In this document: piece by piece, positions 25,740-34,690 of the stretch
Layout of the letters: each line of letters opens with the position of its first letter
Numbering within the stretch: the first letter of the stretch is position 1
From: Halomarinibacterium sedimenti
GTDB lineage: Bacteria; Bacteroidota; Bacteroidia; Flavobacteriales; Flavobacteriaceae
Assembly: GCF_019312585.1 (NCBI RefSeq)
Contig: NZ_JAHWDP010000007.1
Location: 35,698-99,697, forward strand
Reading direction: 5' to 3'
Length of the DNA: 64,000 nucleotides
Position numbers and translations under genes: made by a program
Notes under the pieces: generated by a model
Seen by the model: the letters and a program-made list of their open reading frames with translations, nothing else
What the model was told of the DNA's origin: nothing
The model's database searches: none

Positions 25740-27610
25740 GAAAAGCATATATTATTATGGGGGTGAGTGGTTCGGGAAAAACCACTGTAGGGCAATTACT
25801 AGCCAAGCAATTGGCTATTCCGTTTTATGATGCAGACGACTTTCATCCCAAATCCAATATTGAAAAAATGGAATCGGGAATTCCGTTGGATGACGAAGAC
25901 CGTAAACCGTGGCTCCTAAAACTTAAAGAAGAGATACGTTCATGGGAACAAGGCGGTGTATTAGCGTGTTCCGCGTTAAAGGAATCCTATCGAGAAATTC
26001 TTTCGGAAGGGAATAGTATCCAATGGATCTACTTGGATGGCGATTATAAAACCATTTTTAAAAGAATGGAAGCTCGCAATCATTATATGAAACCTGAATT
26101 GCTTCAGTCGCAGTTTGAAACACTAGAGCCTCCCTCCTACGGTATTCTGGTTTCGGTAGATCAAACCCCTGAAGCGATAGTATCTAAAATTATTTCTAAT
26201 ATACAACCAATGAAACGTTCAGAATTTGGCATCATAGGAATGGGTGTGATGGGGCGAAGCTTAGCAAAAAACATCCTACGCCATGGTTTTTCACTTTCGG
26301 CATATAATAGATACACCGAGGCGGAAAAAGAGGTGATCCCTTCCCTCCTTTCCGAATTACAAAATGAAGACATCCAAGGATTTACAAACCTTGAAGCATT
26401 TGTAGAATCGCTAGTAACACCTAGAAAGATACTGCTCATGATTCCTGCTGGTAGTCCCGTGGATGCCGTCTTGGAAGAACTAACTCCCCTGCTATCTCAA
26501 GGCGATATTATTATGGATGGGGGTAATTCACATTACAAAGACACCCAACGAAGGGAAAAACTGGCAAAGGATCAAAAGTTTCATTACTTAGGGATAGGAA
26601 TTTCAGGGGGCGAAGAAGGAGCGTTATTAGGGCCATCCATGATGGTGGGCGGTGATAGTTTAGCTTATAATATAGTTAAAGTATTACTTGAAACTATTTC
26701 CGCTAAAGACTTTAATAACAAGCCTTGTATTTCTTTATTGGGAGCTAATGGTGGAGGGCATTTTATTAAAACTATTCACAACGGAATAGAATATGGAGAA
26801 ATGCAATTACTCGCCGAAGTTTATGCACTTTTAAAGCCTAGTTTAAGTAACGATGAAATAGCAGAACTATTTATAGATTGGAACACTGGTGAAACTGGAA
26901 GTTTTCTTTTGGAAACAACTATTGCCATACTTCAGAAAAAAGAAAACAAGGAATCCCTTTTAGACAAAATTTGGGATGTTGCTTCCAGCAAAGGTACGGG
27001 TACTTGGTCAAGCATAGCGGCATTAGAGCAAGGGTTTCCGGCCACCATACTTACTGCAGCAGTCATGGAGCGTGCTGTGTCTAACACCAAAGAATTGCGG
27101 ACAACACTTTCTGAAAGATTAGACTATGAATCATTTTTAGCTACGATAGATACCGAAAAACTTAAAGAGGCTTATCAGTTTGCACGTTTATTGAATCATC
27201 AACAAGGATTGCAGTTAATTGAAACTACTTCAAATTCTGAAGGTTGGGATGTCGATTTAAGTGAAGTCGTACGTGTTTGGACCAACGGGTGTATTTTAAA
27301 ATCGGAGTTGCTCAAGACAATACATCCAATAATGGGCAATCATTCTATTCTTTTAGAGGATACTGCTATTCTGAAAAAGTTAAAACACAGCGAAAGTGCC
27401 GTTGTCGATATATTGGTTTGGGGAATGCAACAGCGCAATGCCCTCCCCTGTTTATCGGCTTCACTCCAATATTGGTATGGAATCATAACAGCCTTTTCCT
27501 CTGCAAATCTTATTCAAGCACAGCGGGATGCTTTTGGTGCGCACACCTATAAGCGAATCGACGCTCCTAAGGATCAATCATTTACAACCAACTGGAAAAC
27601 AAATGGATAG
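25736..27610 (+). CDS. bifunctional gluconokinase / 6-phosphogluconate dehydrogenase
   Basis: A 624-residue fusion. Residues 1-156 are a complete GntK-type gluconokinase: P-loop GVSGSGKT, YDADDFHP, ACSALKESYR. Residues 159-624 are a full decarboxylating 6-phosphogluconate dehydrogenase: IGMGVMGRSLA (NADP site), MDGGNSHYKDT, GISGGEEGALLGPS, GGGHFIKTIHNGIEYGEMQL (catalytic Lys), KGTGTW, and the C-terminal FSSANLIQAQRDAFGAHTY. It would convert gluconate to ribulose 5-phosphate and NADPH in one polypeptide. An internal ATG at 26210 lies exactly at the domain junction and could also start free Gnd. The start overlaps the lactonase stop by 4 nt; the end overlaps gntP by 8 nt. Confidence 0.93.
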   Translation: MRKAYIIMGVSGSGKTTVGQLLAKQLAIPFYDADDFHPKSNIEKMESGIPLDDEDRKPWLLKLKEEIRSWEQGGVLACSALKESYREILSEGNSIQWIYLDGDYKTIFKRMEARNHYMKPELLQSQFETLEPPSYGILVSVDQTPEAIVSKIISNIQPMKRSEFGIIGMGVMGRSLAKNILRHGFSLSAYNRYTEAEKEVIPSLLSELQNEDIQGFTNLEAFVESLVTPRKILLMIPAGSPVDAVLEELTPLLSQGDIIMDGGNSHYKDTQRREKLAKDQKFHYLGIGISGGEEGALLGPSMMVGGDSLAYNIVKVLLETISAKDFNNKPCISLLGANGGGHFIKTIHNGIEYGEMQLLAEVYALLKPSLSNDEIAELFIDWNTGETGSFLLETTIAILQKKENKESLLDKIWDVASSKGTGTWSSIAALEQGFPATILTAAVMERAVSNTKELRTTLSERLDYESFLATIDTEKLKEAYQFARLLNHQQGLQLIETTSNSEGWDVDLSEVVRVWTNGCILKSELLKTIHPIMGNHSILLEDTAILKKLKHSESAVVDILVWGMQQRNALPCLSASLQYWYGIITAFSSANLIQAQRDAFGAHTYKRIDAPKDQSFTTNWKTNG

Positions 27611-28943
27611 CACATTAATTTTAGCCATATTTGCTGGGATTGTAGTTTTACTATTTTTCATTTTAAAACTTCGCATTCAAGCCTTTATCTCGTTACTCAT
27701 TGCGAGTATAACCGTAGGAATTATTGCGGGTATGGAGCCACAATATATTATTGAAACCATACAAACAGGTATGGGAAACACCCTTGGGTTTGTTGCAGTA
27801 GTAGTAGGATTGGGTGCTATGTTTGGTGCGATTTTGGAACATTCTGGTGGAGCCGAAGCGGTAGCCTCTTTTCTATTAAGCAAGACGAAGAGCAAAGGCG
27901 CCACTTGGGCATTGATGCTCACCGGTTTCTTTATTGCCATTCCCGTCTTTTTTGACGTGGCTTTTATCATTTTGGTACCGCTTATTTATTCCCTACAACG
28001 GAAATCTAAAAAGTCGTTATTATTATACGGAATCCCCTTATTGGCAGGGTTAGCCATTACCCACGCGTTTATTCCGCCAACGCCAGGTCCTGTGGCTGTA
28101 GCCGATATTTTAAAAGCCGATTTAGGATGGGTCATTTTATTCGGATTTATTGTGGGTATTCCCTCCGCAATTTTGAGTGGCCCTATCTTCGGGAAGTATA
28201 TTGCCAAACGGATTTTTGTAGAAGCTCCTGAAGAGATTTCAGACGGAATTGAAACTAAGAATTCACTACCCTCCGTATGGGTAATTTTAGCTATCATAGG
28301 GTTGCCCATTGTTCTAATCGTGTTTAACACTTTATTGAGTAGTCCTATTGCCAATGGTTGGGCATCGGAAGGATTTACCCATTGGATGAAAATGATTGGG
28401 CATCCATTTTCTGCATTGATACTTGCCAATTTATTGGCTTGGTATATTTTGGGGATTCGGAAAAAAGTTTCCAAGGAGACACTTTTAAAAATCACCACAA
28501 AATCCATGGCGCCTGCTGGAATTATTATTTTATTGACAGGTGCGGGAGGGGTATTTAAGCAAATGCTTATTAATACAGGAAGTGGGGATATGCTCGCCAA
28601 TTATTTTGCAGAAATGGGTTTAAGCACCTTGTTCTTTGCTTTTATAGTGGCTGCTTTGGTTAGAATCTTACAAGGGTCTGCCACCGTTGCTATGATTACG
28701 GCTGCGGGAGTAACAGCCCCGCTACTTCTTTCGACCACAGGAGAAATGGATAAAGCACTGCTAGTGATTGCCATTGCAGCAGGAGCATCTATTATGTCTC
28801 ATGTAAACGATAGCGGATTTTGGTTAGTAAGTAAGTATTTGGGGCTTTCTGAAAAACAAACTTTCAGAAGTTGGACTATGATGACCACCATTTTGGCATT
28901 AACAGGATTTACAACAGTTTGGATTTTGAGTATATTTATCTAA
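27603..28943 (+). CDS. gntP: gluconate:H+ symporter (GntP family)
   Basis: A 446-residue permease with about 12 membrane segments, starting MDSTLILAIFAGIVVLLF. The ATG at 27603 is chosen over an upstream start because it removes a hydrophilic extension, leaving an 8-nt overlap with the preceding fusion gene. GntP signatures include LGAMFGAILEHSGGAE, FIPPTPGPVAVA, LLTGAGGVFKQML and GSATVAMITAAG. It imports gluconate for the kinase encoded before it. Its last 45 bp overlap the 3' end of the convergent rRNA methyltransferase gene. Confidence 0.94.
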   Translation: MDSTLILAIFAGIVVLLFFILKLRIQAFISLLIASITVGIIAGMEPQYIIETIQTGMGNTLGFVAVVVGLGAMFGAILEHSGGAEAVASFLLSKTKSKGATWALMLTGFFIAIPVFFDVAFIILVPLIYSLQRKSKKSLLLYGIPLLAGLAITHAFIPPTPGPVAVADILKADLGWVILFGFIVGIPSAILSGPIFGKYIAKRIFVEAPEEISDGIETKNSLPSVWVILAIIGLPIVLIVFNTLLSSPIANGWASEGFTHWMKMIGHPFSALILANLLAWYILGIRKKVSKETLLKITTKSMAPAGIIILLTGAGGVFKQMLINTGSGDMLANYFAEMGLSTLFFAFIVAALVRILQGSATVAMITAAGVTAPLLLSTTGEMDKALLVIAIAAGASIMSHVNDSGFWLVSKYLGLSEKQTFRSWTMMTTILALTGFTTVWILSIFI

Positions 28944-30152
28944 TTGATAGTATCCGCACTTTAAATAAGCCCCTTCTGGGAACGAGATGGGATGATCAAT
29001 ATCATGAAAGGTTTTATCCATTATTTTGAATTTTCTGCCGGAATCACGTAACACCCTTTCATTGATGCTAAAGAACTCTTCCGAAGTTACTCTCGAGGAA
29101 CAGGAAGCAAGTACAAGTAGTCCTTTTGAAGCGACTAGCTGCTCCCCTAATGATGCTAGCTGTGAATATTTTTTTAATGCCATTGGGACTTCTTTAGCGC
29201 TTTTCGCAAAACTAGGAGGATCTATGACCACTACATCGAATGTTTTGTTTTCAGCGATAAGGTTCTGTAGTATTTGAAAGGCATCACCTGCAAGTGTTTT
29301 GTGTTTTCCGGAAAATGTATTCAATTTTCCGTTGGCTATTGCCAATTGTAAAGCTTGTTCACTTATATCTAAGCTAGTTACTTCTTTAGCCCCATTGGTT
29401 AGGGAATGTACTGAAAATCCGCCTGCATACGCAAATACATCAAGTACGGTCTTTCCTCTGGAGAGTTCCCCTACTCTTTTTCGGTTATGGCGATGATCTA
29501 AAAAATAACCTGTTTTATGACCTTTAATCACATTTGCAGAAAATTGCACTCCATGTTCCATAAAATGTACATCCTCATCTTTAAGCTCACCATACAAAAT
29601 GGTGCCATCTGTAAGCTGGTGGACATCGGTTTGTTTTTGAATGTTCCTACTTAGCCGCAAGACAGCACTCTTGCATTTTGAAACATTCAATAATTCAGTC
29701 ACAATAGTTTCAAAAAAGGGAAGCCAAATTGCTGAATATAATTTTATTACTAAAACGTGTGCATATACATCTGCTATCAAACTTGGGAAGCCGTCATTTT
29801 CTCCAAAGATAAGCCTGTAGCTATTGGTGTTAGTTTTTAATAAATCTTCGCGAAGTGAATGAGCTAACTGAATCTTTTCGGAAAAGAATTCATTATCAAT
29901 TTTTGCACCACTACCAAAATGAAGCATTTTAATTCTTATGGGGGAATGAGGGTCAAACAAGCCAATACCCATGGGTTTATTACCATTTTGACTAAATATC
30001 ACAGCAATATCACCAGCATTTCCTTCTTTATTTATTTTCTGAATACTTTCTGAAAAAATCCAAGGATGTTGTTTTCTTAAGCTACGTTCACCCGCTGCAT
30101 TCAATTTAACTGCGAGGATTTGAGGGGACGTGTGTAGTATTTTTAAATTCAC
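28899..30152 (-). CDS. rlmI: class I rRNA large-subunit methyltransferase (RlmI-like)
   Basis: A 417-residue SAM-dependent methyltransferase: N-terminal PUA domain (LRKQHPWIFSESIQ), a central EEHEA-like domain with GHKTGYFLDHRHNR, then a Rossmann fold with VLDVFAYAGGFSVHSLTNGA, VVIDPPSFAK and LASCSSRV (catalytic Cys). The family makes m5C in 23S rRNA. The start is a GTG at 30152. A -7 box TATCTTTG ends exactly 4 nt upstream, so the mRNA is predicted leaderless. About 14 C-terminal residues after KCGYYQLD are read antisense to the end of gntP and look like a read-through extension. Confidence 0.9.
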   Translation of the reverse strand: MNLKILHTSPQILAVKLNAAGERSLRKQHPWIFSESIQKINKEGNAGDIAVIFSQNGNKPMGIGLFDPHSPIRIKMLHFGSGAKIDNEFFSEKIQLAHSLREDLLKTNTNSYRLIFGENDGFPSLIADVYAHVLVIKLYSAIWLPFFETIVTELLNVSKCKSAVLRLSRNIQKQTDVHQLTDGTILYGELKDEDVHFMEHGVQFSANVIKGHKTGYFLDHRHNRKRVGELSRGKTVLDVFAYAGGFSVHSLTNGAKEVTSLDISEQALQLAIANGKLNTFSGKHKTLAGDAFQILQNLIAENKTFDVVVIDPPSFAKSAKEVPMALKKYSQLASLGEQLVASKGLLVLASCSSRVTSEEFFSINERVLRDSGRKFKIMDKTFHDIDHPISFPEGAYLKCGYYQLDKYTQNPNCCKSC

Positions 30153-30156
30153 ACGG

Positions 30157-30186
30157 CAAAGATAGCGTAAAAAAAAGCCGAAACAA
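30157..30186 (-). promoter_or_regulatory. promoter of rlmI, predicted leaderless
   Basis: On the minus strand: TTG (30186-30184), a 19-nt spacer and the perfect -7 box TATCTTTG (30164-30157), then CCGT and the GTG start at 30152. The -33 element lies inside the terminator hairpin of the upstream OmpA gene. Confidence 0.75.
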
Positions 30187-30199
30187 TTGTTACGGCTTT
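30174..30199 (-). terminator. terminator of the OmpA/lipocalin transcript
   Basis: AAAGCCG (30174-30180) pairs with CGGCTTT (30193-30199); the inner AACAATTGTT can extend the stem. Read on the minus strand it is followed by a U-run. Confidence 0.8.
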
Positions 30200-30220
30200 A
30201 TCAAAATGGGATATCAAAGT

Positions 30221-30934
30221 TTAATTACCATCTGCTTCTTTTTGAGCATCTTCTTTCATTTTTTCATTAGGGACAATGACAATATTTACCCTACGGTTTT
30301 GTGCACGACCCTCAGCGGTATCATTTGTTGCAATAGGAGTCGTTTCTCCAAACCAATTGGTTGTAAAACGTCCAGCACTCAGTCCTTTAACTCCTGTAAA
30401 ATAATTTGTTACAGACTGGGCTCTATTTTTCGAAAGTGTCATATTGTATTCTTCAGCACCAACGCTGTCGGTATGGCCTACCACTAATACATTAGTATCT
30501 GGATACTCCATTAAAATAGATGCTAGTTTATCTAAATTGACTTTCGATGCAGCGTTAATTTCGTATTTATTTGTATCGAAATACACTCCGTTATTTTCAC
30601 CATCAAAAGTGATTACAATTCCGTCGTCAACACGTTCTACTTCGGCACCAGGAATTTCTGTTTCAATCTTTTTGGCTTGATTATCCATTTTCTTTCCAAT
30701 AATTGCACCTGCAGCACCACCCACTACGCCACCAATTACGGCACCCATGGCTCCATTACCTCCTTTACCAGCATTGTTTCCAATTACAGCACCTAAAATG
30801 GCACCACCAGCAGCACCAATTACAGCACCTTTTTGAGTATTATTAGCATTTTTGGTGGCTTCACAATTGGTAAAGGCAATAGAAATGGTCATTGCCAAAA
30901 CTATAATTCCTATTTGTTTCATTATTGCTTTCAT
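30221..30934 (-). CDS. OmpA family lipoprotein with glycine zipper
   Basis: A 237-residue outer-membrane lipoprotein (lipobox FTNC). Residues about 35-80 are a glycine-zipper segment (AVIGAAGGAILGAVIGNNAGKGG and on), which inserts into or crosses membranes. Residues 110-225 are an OmpA C-terminal domain: YFDTNKYEI, VVGHTDSVGAEEYN, LSKNRAQSV, RAQNRRVNIVI. It is a typical YiaD-like stress or structural lipoprotein. It follows the lipocalin gene by 18 bp, so the two form an operon. Confidence 0.92.
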   Translation of the reverse strand: MKAIMKQIGIIVLAMTISIAFTNCEATKNANNTQKGAVIGAAGGAILGAVIGNNAGKGGNGAMGAVIGGVVGGAAGAIIGKKMDNQAKKIETEIPGAEVERVDDGIVITFDGENNGVYFDTNKYEINAASKVNLDKLASILMEYPDTNVLVVGHTDSVGAEEYNMTLSKNRAQSVTNYFTGVKGLSAGRFTTNWFGETTPIATNDTAEGRAQNRRVNIVIVPNEKMKEDAQKEADGN

Positions 30935-30952
30935 AGTATATTTTGGTTTTTA

Positions 30953-31432
30953 TTAATCACTTATTTTTGAAAATCTCATAGTAATGGTAAAGGGTTTACC
31001 GTCTAAGGAAACCGTTTGTTCCCATTTCATACTAGTGTCATTTAATTGTGCTAGACGTAGTCTAAAACCAACATTATTCTCAGATTTATTTTTTTCGCTG
31101 GTGGGTTTTAAAAGAAAATCATAAAGCCCTGTTTCTGGATTCATTTCTTGAATATCGAATATGAAATTTCTGTCACCACTTGGGCAGTTTGAATTGTCAA
31201 TGTTATACACTCCTGTATTGTTATTAGGGATAAAGCGCCAAGAACTTCCTGTAAAGCACTCTCGTGAAGTATCGTTTAATAATTTTACGGTAAAAGTTCC
31301 TTTTTCGCTGTAGGCAATATCGTCAAGAGACCAATATCCCTTTATTACTTTTCTTGATTCTTTTACTGTTTTTGGTGTGCCACAGGCAAAAACCAAAACA
31401 ACTAATAGTACTAAAAATGGTAATTTTTTCAT
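30953..31432 (-). CDS. lipocalin-like lipoprotein
   Basis: A 159-residue lipoprotein (LVFACGT, Cys17) with the lipocalin-like domain common in Bacteroidetes: IKGYWSLDDIAYSEKG at the first strand, then CFTGSSWRFIPNNNTGVY and YDFLLKPTSE. It probably binds a small hydrophobic ligand in the outer membrane. A TATCTTTA box (31481-31474, minus strand) lies about 40 nt upstream and is a plausible promoter for this gene and the OmpA gene behind it. Confidence 0.8.
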   Translation of the reverse strand: MKKLPFLVLLVVLVFACGTPKTVKESRKVIKGYWSLDDIAYSEKGTFTVKLLNDTSRECFTGSSWRFIPNNNTGVYNIDNSNCPSGDRNFIFDIQEMNPETGLYDFLLKPTSEKNKSENNVGFRLRLAQLNDTSMKWEQTVSLDGKPFTITMRFSKISD

Positions 31433-31609
31433 AATTGATTATAGTTGAGGTTAAACGTAAATTAGTTATTAACTAAAGATACAAAAAATAGCACCTATTG
31501 TATTGATAATCGGTATTATTAATATCTTTAATTTTCTATGTAAAGATTACTATTAAAAAACAACAAACAAAAATATTTAGAAGAAGATTAACGATAAATG
31601 TTAAAGAAT

Positions 31610-33613
31610 TCAATAATCAAGTAACTCTTGTAGAATCCCTTTAAATCGCTCTTTGGGTAAATATTGATTTTCTAGATTGGAAGCGAAAGGAATAGGTGTT
31701 TCAAGACTAGCTACCCGCCTCACGGGCGCATCTAAATGCTCAAAACAGTTTTCAGTAATTAACGCAGAAATATCGGAAGCAATCCCTCCAAACATAGAAT
31801 CTTCTTGGAGAATTATAGCTTTCCCCGTCTTTTTTACCGAAGAAAGGATAGTTTCAACATCTAACGGAATGAGGGTGCGTAGATCAATTAAATCTGCCGA
31901 TATATTTAGTTTTGAAAGAGTTTCTAATGCCCAATGCACTCCAGCACCGTATGTTATGATGGAAACATCGATTCCTTCCCTAAGTATAGAAGCTTTCCCC
32001 AACGGAATGGTAAAGTAATTTGTAGGAACTTCCTGTCGTATACTTCGGTATAATGCCTTATGTTCAAAGAACATTACTGGGTTTGGATCCTCTATCGAAG
32101 TGGCTAACAGCCCCTTTGCGTCTGCAGGAAAAGCTGGGTAAACCACCTTTAATCCTGGGGTATGTGTAAACCAAGCTTCATTTGTCTGACTGTGAAAAGG
32201 TCCAGCTCCTACACCCGCGCCACAAGGCATCCGAATAACGACATCGGAATTTTGTGCCCATCGATAATGGGATTTCGCTAAATAATTAATAATAGGATTA
32301 AAGCCAGAGGTCACAAAATCTGCAAATTGCATTTCTACCACACTTTTAAATCCATTGATGGATAATCCCATCGCTGCAGAAACGATTGCCGATTCACAAA
32401 TCGGAGTGTTTCGCACTCTTTCTTTTCCAAAAGCATCTACAAATCCATCTGTTATTTTAAATACACCCCCATATTCGGCAATATCCTGTCCCATTAAAAC
32501 AAGGTTTTCATGCTGTTCCATGGATTGCTTTAAGCCTTCTGAAACAGCATCAACAAATCGTAGTTCTTTTGTTTCTGAATTTTCATTAACCTTCTGATAT
32601 ACAAATTCTTGATATATATCTTTTAATTCTTCACTTTCAGAAGATTTTATTTTTTCTTCGGCAAAAGCGATGTCTAAATTTTCATTTATTTCATGAAGAA
32701 TTTCTTCTTTCATTTTCACTTCATCTTTTTCTGAAAGAATGCCTTCATTTCTTAAAAATTCAGTGAAGTTTTCTAAGGGATCTTTAGCTGCCCAGGCATC
32801 CATAAGCTCTTGAGGGACATATTTAGTACCACTCGCCTCTTCGTGACCTCTCATCCTAAAGGTTTTAAACTCCACAAAAACGGGACGAGGATTTTCACGC
32901 ATACTTTCAGTGATACGCTTTAAATTGCTATATACTTCAAGGATGTTATTTCCGTCGAGGATATGAGATTCCATTCCATAGCCCTTTGCGCGATCGGCAA
33001 GATGTTCACATTTATACTGCTCGCTCGTAGGGGTAGACAAGCCATAACCATTATTTTCAACACAAAATAAAACGGGTAAACTCCAAACCGAAGCTACGTT
33101 TAGCGCTTCGTGTATATCTCCTTCACTGGTACCACCTTCACCTGTAAAAACGGCACAAACTTGATTGTTCTTTTTTAATAGATTTCCAAGCGCAATTCCA
33201 TCGGCCACCCCAAATTGAGGCCCTAAATGGGATATCATTCCTACAATTTTATATTCTTGTGTGCCAAAATGAAAGCTTCGGTCTCGTCCTTTTGTAAAAC
33301 CATTGGCTTTTCCCTGCCATTGTGAAAACAAGCGATGTAGAGGTATGTCACGTCCTGTAAAAACAGCAAGATTCCGATGCATGGGAAGAATGTATTCTTC
33401 CTTATCCAAAACGGCAGTAACACCCACCGAAATGGCTTCCTGTCCTATACCACTAAACCATTTGGAAACTTTTCCTTGTCTTAAAAGAATGAGCATTTTT
33501 TCTTCAATCATTCGAGGTTTTAGCATTAATCTGTAAAGGGTTAAGAGGGTTGAGTCCTCTATTCCGTCTCTATTATATTTAAAATGATGACTCGAAATTG
33601 TATCGGGATTCAT
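31610..33613 (-). CDS. 2-oxoacid dehydrogenase E1, fused alpha and beta subunits
   Basis: A 667-residue thiamine-diphosphate enzyme. The alpha part (about 15-320) has the TPP motif GEGGTSEGDIHEALN...ENNGYG and FRMRGHEEAS. The beta part (about 345-667) has AVSEGLKQSMEQ, GQDIAEYGGVF, RVRNTPICESAI and MFFEHKALYR. The family performs the first step of branched-chain (or related) 2-oxoacid oxidation with E2/E3 encoded elsewhere. The alpha/beta fusion is known in Bacteroidetes. The ATG at 33613 is chosen over TTG 33634 because the latter falls within the -7 box. It is monocistronic. Confidence 0.92.
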   Translation of the reverse strand: MNPDTISSHHFKYNRDGIEDSTLLTLYRLMLKPRMIEEKMLILLRQGKVSKWFSGIGQEAISVGVTAVLDKEEYILPMHRNLAVFTGRDIPLHRLFSQWQGKANGFTKGRDRSFHFGTQEYKIVGMISHLGPQFGVADGIALGNLLKKNNQVCAVFTGEGGTSEGDIHEALNVASVWSLPVLFCVENNGYGLSTPTSEQYKCEHLADRAKGYGMESHILDGNNILEVYSNLKRITESMRENPRPVFVEFKTFRMRGHEEASGTKYVPQELMDAWAAKDPLENFTEFLRNEGILSEKDEVKMKEEILHEINENLDIAFAEEKIKSSESEELKDIYQEFVYQKVNENSETKELRFVDAVSEGLKQSMEQHENLVLMGQDIAEYGGVFKITDGFVDAFGKERVRNTPICESAIVSAAMGLSINGFKSVVEMQFADFVTSGFNPIINYLAKSHYRWAQNSDVVIRMPCGAGVGAGPFHSQTNEAWFTHTPGLKVVYPAFPADAKGLLATSIEDPNPVMFFEHKALYRSIRQEVPTNYFTIPLGKASILREGIDVSIITYGAGVHWALETLSKLNISADLIDLRTLIPLDVETILSSVKKTGKAIILQEDSMFGGIASDISALITENCFEHLDAPVRRVASLETPIPFASNLENQYLPKERFKGILQELLDY

Positions 33614-33631
33614 ATAGGCGATTTGATAATT

Positions 33632-33660
33632 CAAAAGTAGAAAAATTATTAAGCTTACAA
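33632..33660 (-). promoter_or_regulatory. promoter of the E1 dehydrogenase gene
   Basis: On the minus strand: TTG (33660-33658), an 18-nt spacer and TACTTTTG (33639-33632). This predicts +1 near 33627 and a leader of about 14 nt before the ATG at 33613, which settles the start choice. Confidence 0.75.
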
Positions 33661-33706
33661 ATTGGTTTTCCCTTTTTTTTCCTTCGGAATTACTACCAAT
33701 AATTGG

Positions 33707-33714
33707 TATATTTG
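33707..33714 (+). promoter_or_regulatory. -7 promoter box for the 2OG-oxygenase operon
   Basis: TATATTTG matches TAnnTTTG exactly and lies 22 nt before the ATG at 33737. No good -33 TTG is seen at the usual distance. Confidence 0.5.
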
Positions 33715-33736
33715 CACTTTGATAATATTATGTAAG

Positions 33737-34687
33737 ATGAACAATATTCCTAGTGTAGATTTAGCCGATTTTCTTTCTGAAGATCCTAAACGAAAAGATA
33801 AATTCGTTCAAGAAATTGGAAAGGCCTATGAAGAAATAGGTTTTGTTTCTTTAAAAAATCATTTTTTAAGCGACCAACTTGTTGAAGAACTATACAAAGA
33901 AGTTAAAGCCTTTTTTGCCCTTCCTGAAGAAGCTAAGCGCAATTACGAGATTGAAGGCCTTGGAGGACAACGAGGCTATGTATCTTTTGGTAAGGAACAC
34001 GCAAAAGGAAAGAAAGAAGGAGATTTAAAAGAGTTTTGGCATTTTGGACAAGAACCCAGTGATGATGCCAACCTTCCTGATACATATCCAGATAACGTTC
34101 GAGTAACAGAGCTTCCCAACTTTAATAAAACTGGGATGGAAGCTTATAGAAAGTTAGAAAAAACGGGGATTTATGTGCTCCGAGCTTTAGCTTTATATAT
34201 CGGTTTGGATGAATTATATTTCGATTATTGGGCGACCAATGGAAATAGTATTTTACGACCTATTCATTACCCTCCTATTACAGAAGAACCCAAAGGGGCT
34301 GTTAGAGCTGGGGCTCATGGTGACATCAATTTAATTACCTTGTTAATGGGAGCTTCAACGGGAGGATTGCAAGTTTTACGAAATGATGGTGAATGGATTG
34401 ATGCTATTCCCGAGGAAGATGAATTGGTTATTAACGTTGGGGATATGTTGGAAAGGCATACTAATAATAAATTGCGATCTACCATTCATCGCGTAGTGAA
34501 TCCTCCTAGAGAACAATGGGGAACCCCACGTTATTCCATTCCATTTTTTATGCACCCTCGCAGTGATATGAAACTAAATTGTTTAGAAGAATGTATTGAT
34601 GAAAACCATCCAAAAGCGTTTGAAGATATTACTGCTGGAGAGTTTTTACACCAGCGATTGGTGGAGATTGGACTTATTAAAAAATAA
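33737..34687 (+). CDS. 2-oxoglutarate/Fe(II) oxygenase, isopenicillin-N-synthase-like
   Basis: A 316-residue cytoplasmic non-haem iron oxygenase. The ATG at 33737 (MNNIPSVDLADF) matches the usual start; a longer frame to 33662 would cross the promoter. Visible: the DIOX_N domain (FVQEIGKAYEEIGFVSLKNH), the iron-binding HxD in GAHGDINLITLL, the distal His in TIHRVVNPP and the 2OG-binding Arg in RYSIPFFMHP. Bacterial members oxidise small metabolites; the substrate is unknown. Three tightly spaced genes follow (SUI1, phosphorylase, binding protein), probably on the same transcript. Confidence 0.9.
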   Translation: MNNIPSVDLADFLSEDPKRKDKFVQEIGKAYEEIGFVSLKNHFLSDQLVEELYKEVKAFFALPEEAKRNYEIEGLGGQRGYVSFGKEHAKGKKEGDLKEFWHFGQEPSDDANLPDTYPDNVRVTELPNFNKTGMEAYRKLEKTGIYVLRALALYIGLDELYFDYWATNGNSILRPIHYPPITEEPKGAVRAGAHGDINLITLLMGASTGGLQVLRNDGEWIDAIPEEDELVINVGDMLERHTNNKLRSTIHRVVNPPREQWGTPRYSIPFFMHPRSDMKLNCLEECIDENHPKAFEDITAGEFLHQRLVEIGLIKK

Positions 34688-34690
34688 GCT

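Noticed and set aside
33662..33736. N-terminal extension of the 2OG oxygenase
   Set aside because: It would be translated through the TATATTTG promoter box; the ATG at 33737 gives the family-typical start.
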